Assembly: GCA_934667175.1 (NCBI GenBank) | Contig: CAKULN010000014.1 | Coordinates: 1-63,224, forward strand | Reading direction: 5' to 3' | Source of the DNA: an uncultured Bacteroidales bacterium | Lineage (GTDB): Bacteria; Bacteroidota; Bacteroidia; Bacteroidales; UBA932 | DNA length: 63,224 nt | Shown here: in pieces, positions 8,294 through 16,931 of the stretch | Layout: every line of letters begins with the position of its first letter | How positions within the stretch are numbered: the first letter of the stretch is position 1 | Position numbers and translations under genes: made by a program | Notes under the pieces: generated by a model | The model's input: only the letters and a program-made list of their open reading frames with translations | Databases searched by the model: none | What the model was told of the DNA's origin: nothing

Positions 8294-10342
8294 TTACTTT
8301 TTGCGCTCAAGAAAACGTTCGGCGCGGCCCGGTGTGAGCAGCTCCCACAACGAGGCGACTGTCCAACCAGGTGCGAAAATGTTGTTGTAGAAGCCCTTGC
8401 CGTTCCGGCCGTAGTCCCAGTTGGTGTGCTGTACGACCTCCGGATAGTAGCCGGTCTTGGCGACTCCGCAAAGATGGCCCTCGAACGGCAGCAACTGCCT
8501 CATTGATGTAGAGATCACCTCAGCGAACTCCCCGAAGCGTTTCTCTCCGTAATTGTCCGAGAGCCATCTCAGTACATCGGCGAAATCGAACACAAACACA
8601 TCGATGTGATTGTTCTCCACCGAGACGTTGCCCCAGCCCCTGGACTTGAATCCGAGATCTCCGAGCATCTGTCCCTGAGCGAACGGAACATCCCACGTGT
8701 AGTACCAGGATATTGCGAAATACGAGGCCTTGCGGGCCAGATCCGCATAGTGGTCACGTTCTTCCCCGCTTGTGGCCAAGGCAAGGTAATAGACAGCCGT
8801 GGCTGCGTACAGGGACGCTTCTTTGTCCTCACAGTTGGCGTCAAGAGTCGATGAGAAATAGTCAGCCTTGCTGATCAGATCCTTCTCAAGGTAATCCACT
8901 GTCCTCTTCGCGCTTTCCAGATATCTCTTGTCCTTGAAGTACTTGTAGCCCATCACCAACGGCAGAGTCGCTGATGGCGTGCTGCCGGTTGAAGGGTCAA
9001 CCACTGAGAGGTCATCCTTGAACTTGCGAGGGAAACTTCCGTCAGGATTCTGGATTCCAAGGAAAAGATCGAGCATATTCTTGATCTTCACCTCCCATTC
9101 CTTGTGCTGCCTTCCCTGACGCTTCTCATAATCAAGGTAGTAGAGAATGGCATAGATTCCCTCTGACTGTCGGCGTATGGAATGAGTCTCTTTCGTCTTT
9201 CCGGACGGGCAGTAGATGACCTCCTCGAAGAAGCCTGCCTGGGAGAAGCCATGCGCAAGGTAGGAGTCGAAGATGGAACGCGCCTGCTCCGCAAGCCTTT
9301 TATCACCAACCGCTTCGGCATATTCAAGGGCATTGAAAGCATTCAGCAGGGTTCTTCCAACGAAGCCGATCTCCGCTCTCTGCGGACTCGCGCAAGTCGC
9401 AACAACCATCTCAGGACTCGCATAATAGTTCACCGGGGTGGAAGCGACATATGAGTCAAGAAAATAGCGGCTCATCGTCTTCTTCATGAAATCCACTGAA
9501 TATGTTTCCTCGACCTTCTGCGGGCGGTAGGTGTCGTAGCAGTACCTCCATGTCTTGCTGACACAGTCGGTGAAGTCCACTGCCTCTCTGCCGGTGATTT
9601 CCCATTCCAGAATGACGCTCTCCCCGGCATTGAGGTGCTGGAAGGCCTGGACAGGTGGTGCAAGGGTAAGTTTTCTTATGTAGGTCTTAGGTTCCTCTCT
9701 GTAAGGGAATCCGTACCTCAACGTTGTTTTCCCGTTTTGATTCACAAAGCCTGTGTAGCCGATGGAAGTCTTGCCGGAGACAATGACTTCGCCCTCTTTG
9801 TGGGTGGTCAAGGCCTCGGAAGTGAACTGATCTTTCCTTATGACGGAGTAGCTTTTCCCGTCCGATGGGCAGAAGACAGCAGTGAGCGGTGTGCTGAGCC
9901 GGTCTTCCCTCACGATCCAACTGTCAGAAGTGTGGAAAGAAGGTGCGGTCTGGGGCGAGCGAAGATTCTGACGGTACCAGAACCCAGGCATGTAGAACAT
10001 GTTGTCGGAATGTGCGAGTCCGGTCGCATAGGACTCTCCGTAAGAGAAATTGACATCTTCAAGAGCGGTTATCGCCACCCGTATCGCCTCTCCTTCCGGA
10101 GTCTTGGTCTCGCTTCTGAAGATGATGACCGGGAGGCTTTCCGTCGCTGTCAGTGTCTGTTTTCCATCGCCAGTGCTCGCCGCAGTCAATTGATGATGCG
10201 TGGCCGGATTGCCGGGAGTCTTCAGGTCCAAGGAATAGGAGAAGGCGTTGTCGTCCAAGACTTTCTCTGAAGTGTCCGCCTGAACATCGAAAGCTCCCGC
10301 AATAAGTGCCGTGAACAGCACAGAGATCATTTTTTTGTGCAT
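8294..10342 (-). CDS. Exported (alpha/alpha)-barrel-like protein of the PUL, putative glycoside-active enzyme
   Basis: 682 residues with a signal peptide (MHKKMISVLFTALIAGAF). The N-terminal about 290 residues look beta-rich. From residue 310 onward there are repeated helical hairpins with (alpha/alpha)6-toroid features: NALEYAEAVGDKRLAEQARSI, GIQNPDGSFPRKF, ATLPLVMGYKYFKDKRYLESA and ASLYAATAVYYLALAT. Such folds occur in six-hairpin glycosidases, polysaccharide lyases and epimerases. The NPDGSFP turn and conserved Trp/Tyr/His (HTNWDYG) near the C-terminus fit a sugar-binding cleft. It is the last gene of the SusCD-GH43 operon, so a role in degrading the same glycan is likely. I cannot assign a GH or PL family or its substrate. 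Confidence 0.65.
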   Translation of the reverse strand: MHKKMISVLFTALIAGAFDVQADTSEKVLDDNAFSYSLDLKTPGNPATHHQLTAASTGDGKQTLTATESLPVIIFRSETKTPEGEAIRVAITALEDVNFSYGESYATGLAHSDNMFYMPGFWYRQNLRSPQTAPSFHTSDSWIVREDRLSTPLTAVFCPSDGKSYSVIRKDQFTSEALTTHKEGEVIVSGKTSIGYTGFVNQNGKTTLRYGFPYREEPKTYIRKLTLAPPVQAFQHLNAGESVILEWEITGREAVDFTDCVSKTWRYCYDTYRPQKVEETYSVDFMKKTMSRYFLDSYVASTPVNYYASPEMVVATCASPQRAEIGFVGRTLLNAFNALEYAEAVGDKRLAEQARSIFDSYLAHGFSQAGFFEEVIYCPSGKTKETHSIRRQSEGIYAILYYLDYEKRQGRQHKEWEVKIKNMLDLFLGIQNPDGSFPRKFKDDLSVVDPSTGSTPSATLPLVMGYKYFKDKRYLESAKRTVDYLEKDLISKADYFSSTLDANCEDKEASLYAATAVYYLALATSGEERDHYADLARKASYFAISWYYTWDVPFAQGQMLGDLGFKSRGWGNVSVENNHIDVFVFDFADVLRWLSDNYGEKRFGEFAEVISTSMRQLLPFEGHLCGVAKTGYYPEVVQHTNWDYGRNGKGFYNNIFAPGWTVASLWELLTPGRAERFLERKK

Positions 10343-10378
10343 TTGTAAGTGTATTTTGAGTTTAATGTTTTTGCTCAG

Positions 10379-10408
10379 AAAGGCTGTCCGTATGGGCAGC
10401 CTCTCTGC
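10379..10408 (-). terminator. Possible hairpin between GH43 and the barrel protein
   Basis: AGAAAGGCTG pairs with CAGCCTCTCT (one mismatch) around a short loop in the 95-base gap after the GH43 stop. There is no U-run on the minus strand, so it may be a processing or attenuation hairpin rather than a true terminator. Confidence 0.35.
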
Positions 10409-10437
10409 TTAAATATCTGTTGCCTTGCTCAAACATC

Positions 10438-11478
10438 CTATTGTTTTATCAGCTGATAAGGTGTTATGATTTCGGATGAATTCACAGACACTTCATATAT
10501 CCCGTCCACATTTTTCTTGCGTATAAGAGGTACAATACGTGTCTGACGTTCATCGGCCTTGTCACCGGGGCCCCATACATGATAGACATAGTAGAACTGC
10601 CCGTCCTTACCCTGAAAGATATCCCCATGTCCTGAACCCTTTTCTCCCACAATGTCACGTCTTATTATAGGATTTCCATCGTATTTTGTCCATGGCCCCA
10701 TAGGTGATGAAGCTGTGGCATATCCGACGGCATAGTCCATATCCTTGTAATGATTGGCAGAATAGAATAGATAATATACTCCGTCCCACTTCACTACCGT
10801 AGGGCCTTCCATTATCTTACTCCTGTCGTAATTGTACATCGTCTCCCAGGATTGTGATATGTCAAGGCATTTGGTAAGGGATTTGCTGTCAATCGTTCCC
10901 GTCTCGATGTCGAACTTGGCTGCCCAAATGAAGTTGCCTCCGCCAAAACGTACATGATACAGGTAGTATTGCCCATCGTCATCCTTGAACAGATATGGGT
11001 CGATATTGCCTACTGAAGGGTCAATGGCAGTCGCCACATTCTGGGTGAATAGACCTGTGATTTTGTTTGCTTTAGCAATTGCTGTCTTCTCATTTGCGGT
11101 ATAGAGCAGTCTGTAATCATTCTCCGCAACTTTGAACCACTGAGGAGCCCAGAAGCCCGATTTTCCGAAAGCCGTTCCAAGATCAGGGTTAAGTATGAAC
11201 CTATAGGTCTCATCTGACCCCGATGTCCATTCTTTCAGGTCGTCAGAGACCAATACCGTGAATCCGTGATTTGACTGGTCGCCTATCTGCGATGTCCCTG
11301 ACAAATAATATTTGTCTCCGTCAAGGAAAATCGTAGGGTCAGCATAAGAGATCCTCTGTTTTATTACTATCGGAGTCTCTTCGCCACCTTTGTCTCCATT
11401 CCCGTTGCCTGAGTTACCACAGGCAACGGAAACAGCGACTGCTGATAAAATCAGAATTTGTGACAACTGAGTCATCAT
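10438..11478 (-). CDS. Glycoside hydrolase family 43-like lipoprotein
   Basis: 346 residues. The signal peptide has a lipobox ending at Cys20 (VSVAC), followed by a flexible GNSGNGNGDKGGEE linker, so the enzyme is probably a surface or periplasmic lipoprotein. Five-bladed propeller signatures of GH43 are visible: the base Asp in SYADPTIF, the pKa-modulating Asp in NIDPYLFKDDDG, and the acid Glu in IMEGPTVVKW followed by YYLFYSANHY. GH43 enzymes remove arabinofuranose or xylose units. The gene lies 12 bases after susD in the same operon, so it should act on the glycan imported by that SusCD pair, probably an arabinose- or xylose-containing polymer. The exact subfamily is not resolved. Confidence 0.85.
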   Translation of the reverse strand: MMTQLSQILILSAVAVSVACGNSGNGNGDKGGEETPIVIKQRISYADPTIFLDGDKYYLSGTSQIGDQSNHGFTVLVSDDLKEWTSGSDETYRFILNPDLGTAFGKSGFWAPQWFKVAENDYRLLYTANEKTAIAKANKITGLFTQNVATAIDPSVGNIDPYLFKDDDGQYYLYHVRFGGGNFIWAAKFDIETGTIDSKSLTKCLDISQSWETMYNYDRSKIMEGPTVVKWDGVYYLFYSANHYKDMDYAVGYATASSPMGPWTKYDGNPIIRRDIVGEKGSGHGDIFQGKDGQFYYVYHVWGPGDKADERQTRIVPLIRKKNVDGIYEVSVNSSEIITPYQLIKQ

Positions 11479-11490
11479 ATCCGGATAATT

Positions 11491-13311
11491 CTAATTGTAC
11501 CCATTGTTTTGGGTAAGATGGTCAATCTGTACGGCATTTGCAGGTATTGGCATAATCCAGCAATTGTCACCTCCCCATTTGTAGGAATATGTTACCTTTC
11601 CCCACCATTGGGTCATACCATTGACGCGCCCGTTGTCATCAGTTGTGGCAAACTTGAGATCTTTCCAAGTCTTCCAGCGCAATTCATCAAAGAACACAAC
11701 ATCTTCGCCTACAAGCTCCCAATGGCATTCGTTCATGATACGCTTTCTCATGTCCTCCTGTCCGGAAACTGTAGTCGGACCATTTGAATTCAACAGTTGT
11801 GCGCCAGCTCTCCCTCTTACTTCATTGACCTTCGATACGGCACCAGCAATGTCTCCCTGCTCATTCAAGGCTTCAGCCCACAGAAGCAGAATCTGGCCGT
11901 ATCGGATCAGAGGAAGGTCTACAGGAGAATAGTTGACAATTATCTCCATGCCTTCACCGACGAATTTGCGGTTGGTGTAATACGCCATTGCCGTGATGTC
12001 TGTAGCATAGTCGTATGTCGGACTGTTGAGGGTGCGGTAAGGGAAACGGTACGTATAGTCTATAGGTGTACCGCTGATGCCTCCGGAATATGTGCTGTAC
12101 GGAGTGACGACTGAGACGGCAAGGCGCGGATCTCTATTTGCATATGCCTTCAGAATCCTTGCTTCGTTGCCAGTCGGCAAGTATTTGCTCATATCAGCCC
12201 CATTTGCCTTCGCATTGGCGATCTCCGTGTCTGTGAGGTTGTCGCGATAGAAATACACTGCGCGTGCAGCAGGAGTCATCTGGCTGAATCCAGGAATATA
12301 GTCATCCCAGTTAAAGGCACTGCCGTCAGCATTTTCATATGAATCAACAAATCGAGGATTTACGATATAATTGGTCCATCCGAGCCCGACTCCGCTACCG
12401 TCATCGGGAAGACACCGGCCACCATAGAAATGGTTCTTCTGATGAGAACTTGCACCATTGTCTGCGTCTGTACATGAAAGCGAGAAAATCATCTCATCAC
12501 AGTGTTCGTTCTCGAGCTTGAAGAGCTGTTTGTAAGAATCAGCCCCACCTCCTGTGTAAAGGCCGTATCCGCAGTCCTTTACCTTCTTGAAATCGTCAGC
12601 GGCCTTCTTCCATTCTTTCTTCCACATGTAGATTATACCGCGGAGAGCGTATGCGGCACCCTTTGTTACATGTCCGTAATTATTGTCATTGGCGCTGTAC
12701 TTTTCGGGAAGATTAGGGTCATCTATACACAGGTTCAGATCAGCTATGATGTTGTCCCACATCTCTGCCTGAGTGTATTGCTTGGCATCCTTGGTGTCAT
12801 CTGTGCTGCTCAAAGCCATTGTGTAATACGGAATGTTGCCATAGAGGGCTGTCAGTCTGTAATACCACCATGATCTTAGGAATAGTGCCTCTGAAACCAG
12901 CCTTGACTTCTTGGCTTCATCCATTCCGGGAACGTTAGGCATGTTCGCGATTACGTCATTCGCCCTGAATATACCTGCATAATATACCTTCCACCAGACG
13001 ATGCTGCCTCTGTAATTGGTGGATGAGTTGTTGCCGAGCAATGAGCCGAAATCTCCGACCCAGTTGGCATCAAGATCCATCATGTAGGACCAGCAGTCCC
13101 ACCATCCGAGCCAGGCATCATTATAGCCGAAGTATAAAACATTATACACCCCGTTTATGGTTTGCTCTGCCATGGTAGGATTATTCCATATGGCTCCGGA
13201 TGCACCCTGGTCTTTAGGTGTGACATCCAAGTTCACACAGCTGACAGCCAATAGTGCTGTGCTAAATCCCAATGCTATGCGTGAGCATGCGTCCTTAAAT
13301 ATATTTTTCAT
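11491..13311 (-). CDS. SusD-like surface glycan-binding lipoprotein
   Basis: 606 residues with a lipobox at Cys25 (LLAVSC) followed by the usual VNLDVTPKDQG start of SusD proteins. TPR-like helical segments (LRSWWYYRLTALYGNIPYYT) and the C-terminal ILLWAEALNEQGD...VNEVRGRAG block are diagnostic of the SusD/RagB family. The protein forms the lid over the SusC pore and binds oligosaccharides at the cell surface. It lies 15 bases after susC and 12 bases before GH43, so translation is probably coupled within one operon. Confidence 0.95.
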   Translation of the reverse strand: MKNIFKDACSRIALGFSTALLAVSCVNLDVTPKDQGASGAIWNNPTMAEQTINGVYNVLYFGYNDAWLGWWDCWSYMMDLDANWVGDFGSLLGNNSSTNYRGSIVWWKVYYAGIFRANDVIANMPNVPGMDEAKKSRLVSEALFLRSWWYYRLTALYGNIPYYTMALSSTDDTKDAKQYTQAEMWDNIIADLNLCIDDPNLPEKYSANDNNYGHVTKGAAYALRGIIYMWKKEWKKAADDFKKVKDCGYGLYTGGGADSYKQLFKLENEHCDEMIFSLSCTDADNGASSHQKNHFYGGRCLPDDGSGVGLGWTNYIVNPRFVDSYENADGSAFNWDDYIPGFSQMTPAARAVYFYRDNLTDTEIANAKANGADMSKYLPTGNEARILKAYANRDPRLAVSVVTPYSTYSGGISGTPIDYTYRFPYRTLNSPTYDYATDITAMAYYTNRKFVGEGMEIIVNYSPVDLPLIRYGQILLLWAEALNEQGDIAGAVSKVNEVRGRAGAQLLNSNGPTTVSGQEDMRKRIMNECHWELVGEDVVFFDELRWKTWKDLKFATTDDNGRVNGMTQWWGKVTYSYKWGGDNCWIMPIPANAVQIDHLTQNNGYN

Positions 13312-13326
13312 TGAATATCCTCCTTT

Positions 13327-16300
13327 TTAGAAAGTAATGTTAATTCCAAAAGCATATTGTCTCATAGGAAGATAGCCGTTTCCAGCCGCCATTTCAGGGT
13401 CAAGTCCCTTGAATTTGGTCATAGTAAACAGATTCTCGCCCGTTGCGTATATGCGCAGGTTCTGTATATGAGCCTTGTCCATCCACTTGGAAGGGAACGT
13501 ATATCCTATAGTCAGGCTCTTTAATTTTAAGTAGTTTCCGTTCTGCAGCCAGAGCTGGCTTGATGTCTCGGTCTGGGCTGTTCCTCCGATTGTGAGCCTG
13601 GTTGTCTTGGAAGAAGTGTTGGTACGAGGATCAGTAGGATTCTCTGGATCATAGTAATAATGGTCGTTTGCAACGTCCTTTCCGATACCGTATGTGCGTG
13701 TAAGTCTGGTGCTGTTAAGGCTCTGTTCCCACCAGAGAATCTTGAACCCGGCTGCTCCGGCAAAGCTTACCGCGAAGTCAAAACCCTTCCATGCGGCACT
13801 TGCCTGTAATCCGTAGTAATACTTTGGCGTGGATGAAGTGCCCTGGAACTCGCGGTCATTGTTATCTCCGTAGACACCATCACCATTGGCATCGGCATAG
13901 ATGATGTCACCGTACCATATCTCGCTCTTGCCTATGCCTTTTGCAGGAAGGAACTGATACCCTGCGGCCATCATTGCCTTAAGCCAGGCCATATCCTCTT
14001 CTGTGCGGATCATACCGTCCTTAGGACCACCGCCAATATTTACTGAACCGTCTGCATTGAAATGACTGCCGTTGCCTTTATAGATGTTCAGCAAATAGTA
14101 CTCATTTATCGGATGCCCTTCAAGTACTCTGGTGTCACCTCCCGTGGAAACATCACCCAGGTTGGTATAATATTTTTCGTCTTTCCATCCGCGCTCGAGT
14201 TTGCCCTTGTATTTTGTGACTTCATTGTGATTCAGGGAGAAGTTTGCTTTTACGCTGTAATAGAAATCCTTCTTGGTGTCCTGCCAGCCTAAAGTGAATT
14301 CTGCTCCTCTATTGGTAACCTCGGCTATATTCTGATAAGGAGCCCCAAAGTTTTCCAATGTATTTGTCAGAGACGGCTTGTACAGAATGCCGTCAGTCAC
14401 TTTGTTGTATAAGTCCACAGTTGCGTTGAGCCGGTTGCCGAGCAATGTGGCATCAATACCGACATTAGTTACCGCTGTGGTCTCCCATTGAAGTCCTGGA
14501 TTGGAGAACGATGACATTCCGAAGCCGGAGCTTACACTGTTGCCGAATACGTAGTTTTGTACAGAGTACAGTGACTGGTATGCGTAGTAATCGTTGATTG
14601 CGCTGTTTCCGAGTTGTCCCCAAGAAGCGCGGAGCTTCAATTCGTCAATTGCGGTGGCATTCTGCATGAATTTCTCTTCGGAAATTCGCCAACCGGCTGA
14701 GAACGAAGGAAATACACCCCACCTGTTCTCGGGAGCGAATCGAGAAGAAGCGTCATATCGGACGTTGGCCTCGAAAAGGTAGCGGCCGTCATAAGCATAA
14801 TTGACTCTGCCGAACCAGGAACGGGTAGCAAGTTCGCGAGAGTAGCCCTTCAGGTATTCAGGTTCTGTCATCGCATTGAAATCTGTCAGCGAAGTGTTGA
14901 CCATTCCTTTCTTGCAGATGTCGACTTCATTTTTCCACCAGCGGTACTCTTCGTATCCGGCTATGGCAGACACTTCATGCTTCTCATTGAATGTCTGTGC
15001 ATAATTAACCACAACGTTGCTTTTCCAGCTCTGTTCAAGATTTCTCCAGTTATACACCTTAAATTCCGAAAGTTCGGCAGATGAAGGCGCATGGTTTGTG
15101 ACGACTCCGGTAAGGAAGTTCATTCGCGGCATGTAGTCGGAATTATATAAGATGTGCTCATTGCTGAAATTGTCATAATAGAAGTTATAGATAATGTTGA
15201 AATGCTTAAGGAAATCCACTCTGAGGTAAGGATTCACGTAGAACTTAGTCTGCTTCTTCGATCCCTTTTGAGTATCAATGAAATACAATGGGTTTGTGGC
15301 TGATGCGTCTTCTTCTGTTGAAGTGACGGCACCGTAATATCCATTGTAGTAAGGGTAAGTGCCCGGATTGGCTTTCTTCATTTGTATCCCGTTCATTTCA
15401 TCGACATTATTGCGTTCCTGGTCGGCATGGTATCCCCATGCTCTGATTCCTGCCGTGATGAAGGATGTGATCTTCGACTCAACATTGGTTCTTACGTAAT
15501 ATTTTTGCATGCCTGAGTTGGGGGCGATACCAGGGTTGTTGAGGTAAGTTGTGCTCAGACTGTATCTGGTACGCTTTTCTGAACCAACGACAGACAAGGT
15601 ATGCTCCTGCATCCATTTCGGATTGTAAACGACATCGTACCAATTGGTATTCGGATATGCCACTTTGTTCGGATATCCTGATTCGGCCAGAGCATCCGGA
15701 TTTTTCTCTGCTGCTCGCCATGCTTCAATGTTGCTTGAGCTGTATAGAGTTGCAGTGCCGCTTCCGTAGGCTGCCTCATTGAATAGGTCCATGTAGTCTG
15801 CGTAGTTTGACACCTGGTGAATCCAGTTCGCCGGGGTGTTGTAAGAGAATTTGCCTGAGTATGTTACATTCAGTTTCCCGTCAAAGTTTCCCTGCTTCGT
15901 GGTAATCAGGATGACACCATTGGCAGCCCTATTACCGTATATGGCGCTTGAAGCCGCGTCCTTCAAAATGGATATGTTTGCCACATCGTTCGGGTTGATC
16001 TGGTTCATCTCCATCTCCATTCCGTCCACAAGTACAAGGGGACCTGAATTGTTGAGCGTACCGATGCCTCGGATCGAGATCTTTGCACTCTCCTCGTTAG
16101 GCTTTGAACCTGTAGTCATGACGTTAAGGCCGGCTGCAGCTCCGGATAGGGCATTTGCGACTGTTGTTACAGGACGGGATTTTGACGATTCTTCGAAATC
16201 CACTGATGCTACCGAACCTGTAAGATTGGCTTTTTTCTGAGTGCCGTAACCTACTACCACCACTTCCTTTAGCAGGTTAGCGTCCTCTTTCATCACAATG

Positions 16301-16569
16301 TTGATAGGATTTCCGTTGAATGCGCGTTCCTCCGTTATCATGCCTGTGAATGAGAATTGGATAATATCGCCTTTCTTTCCAGGCAAGGAGAAATTTCCGT
16401 CATAGTCAGTCATTGTTCCTGTTGTAGTGCCTTTGATCATGACACTGACACCGGCAAGAGGTACATTACTGTCATCTTTTACATTACCGCTTATTTTACC
16501 CGATTGGGCTAGGATATTCGGGACAAAAGATGAAATCAGCGATAAGATAATAATCACTCTTTTGAACAT
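13327..16569 (-). CDS. SusC-like TonB-dependent outer-membrane transporter
   Basis: 1080 residues: signal peptide (cleavage after ILAQ), carboxypeptidase-regulatory-like domain (GKISGNVKDDSNVPLAGVSV), a TonB plug (VVVVGYGTQKKANLTGSVAS) and a 22-strand barrel ending in the C-terminal aromatic residue (YAFGINITF). Together with the SusD lid it imports oligosaccharides using TonB energy. The N-terminal extension lacks an STN signalling domain, consistent with control by the adjacent hybrid regulator rather than by an anti-sigma factor. It is the first gene of the four-gene operon. Confidence 0.95.
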   Translation of the reverse strand: MFKRVIIILSLISSFVPNILAQSGKISGNVKDDSNVPLAGVSVMIKGTTTGTMTDYDGNFSLPGKKGDIIQFSFTGMITEERAFNGNPINIVMKEDANLLKEVVVVGYGTQKKANLTGSVASVDFEESSKSRPVTTVANALSGAAAGLNVMTTGSKPNEESAKISIRGIGTLNNSGPLVLVDGMEMEMNQINPNDVANISILKDAASSAIYGNRAANGVILITTKQGNFDGKLNVTYSGKFSYNTPANWIHQVSNYADYMDLFNEAAYGSGTATLYSSSNIEAWRAAEKNPDALAESGYPNKVAYPNTNWYDVVYNPKWMQEHTLSVVGSEKRTRYSLSTTYLNNPGIAPNSGMQKYYVRTNVESKITSFITAGIRAWGYHADQERNNVDEMNGIQMKKANPGTYPYYNGYYGAVTSTEEDASATNPLYFIDTQKGSKKQTKFYVNPYLRVDFLKHFNIIYNFYYDNFSNEHILYNSDYMPRMNFLTGVVTNHAPSSAELSEFKVYNWRNLEQSWKSNVVVNYAQTFNEKHEVSAIAGYEEYRWWKNEVDICKKGMVNTSLTDFNAMTEPEYLKGYSRELATRSWFGRVNYAYDGRYLFEANVRYDASSRFAPENRWGVFPSFSAGWRISEEKFMQNATAIDELKLRASWGQLGNSAINDYYAYQSLYSVQNYVFGNSVSSGFGMSSFSNPGLQWETTAVTNVGIDATLLGNRLNATVDLYNKVTDGILYKPSLTNTLENFGAPYQNIAEVTNRGAEFTLGWQDTKKDFYYSVKANFSLNHNEVTKYKGKLERGWKDEKYYTNLGDVSTGGDTRVLEGHPINEYYLLNIYKGNGSHFNADGSVNIGGGPKDGMIRTEEDMAWLKAMMAAGYQFLPAKGIGKSEIWYGDIIYADANGDGVYGDNNDREFQGTSSTPKYYYGLQASAAWKGFDFAVSFAGAAGFKILWWEQSLNSTRLTRTYGIGKDVANDHYYYDPENPTDPRTNTSSKTTRLTIGGTAQTETSSQLWLQNGNYLKLKSLTIGYTFPSKWMDKAHIQNLRIYATGENLFTMTKFKGLDPEMAAGNGYLPMRQYAFGINITF

Positions 16570-16931
16570 CTCTGAATCTTGTTTAATTTAGTGTTAATAA
16601 TAATGTTGTTTTTGTCTGAGGAGACTCAAGTGGCTGTACGTCCGTTGGACTTGAAAAGCCTTCTTCTTTGATCTTCTCACTCATAATGACGGCTTTGCCG
16701 TATCGTAACTGATTATCCCATAACTTTATTCTTTTTTTTTATGTTTATTGAACTATTGCAAAAGGCTAGATGTCTGCCTGACTTTTGATTTTTGCAAATT
16801 AGTGATTTAATCGTTTTTTTGTTGTTAATTGTGGTTCTTACTATGGCAAAGGTAGCGTCCGCCCCCGCCATTGTTGTAGAACAATCACGTCAATGCTGCA
16901 ACAAATCTGTCAAAAAGCCTTGCAGGGATGC
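16570..16931 (-). promoter_or_regulatory. susC promoter, long leader and putative HTCS operator
   Basis: A 362-base gap without a gene. On the minus strand a perfect -7 box TACCTTTG lies at 16847-16854, implying a leader of about 270 bases before susC. Upstream of it, ATTGTTGTAGAACAAT (16870-16885) is an inverted repeat in the position expected for the HTCS AraC-type DNA-binding domain. The leader contains TCAAGT...ACTTGA hairpin arms near 16627-16655 and long T tracts. Confidence 0.5.
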
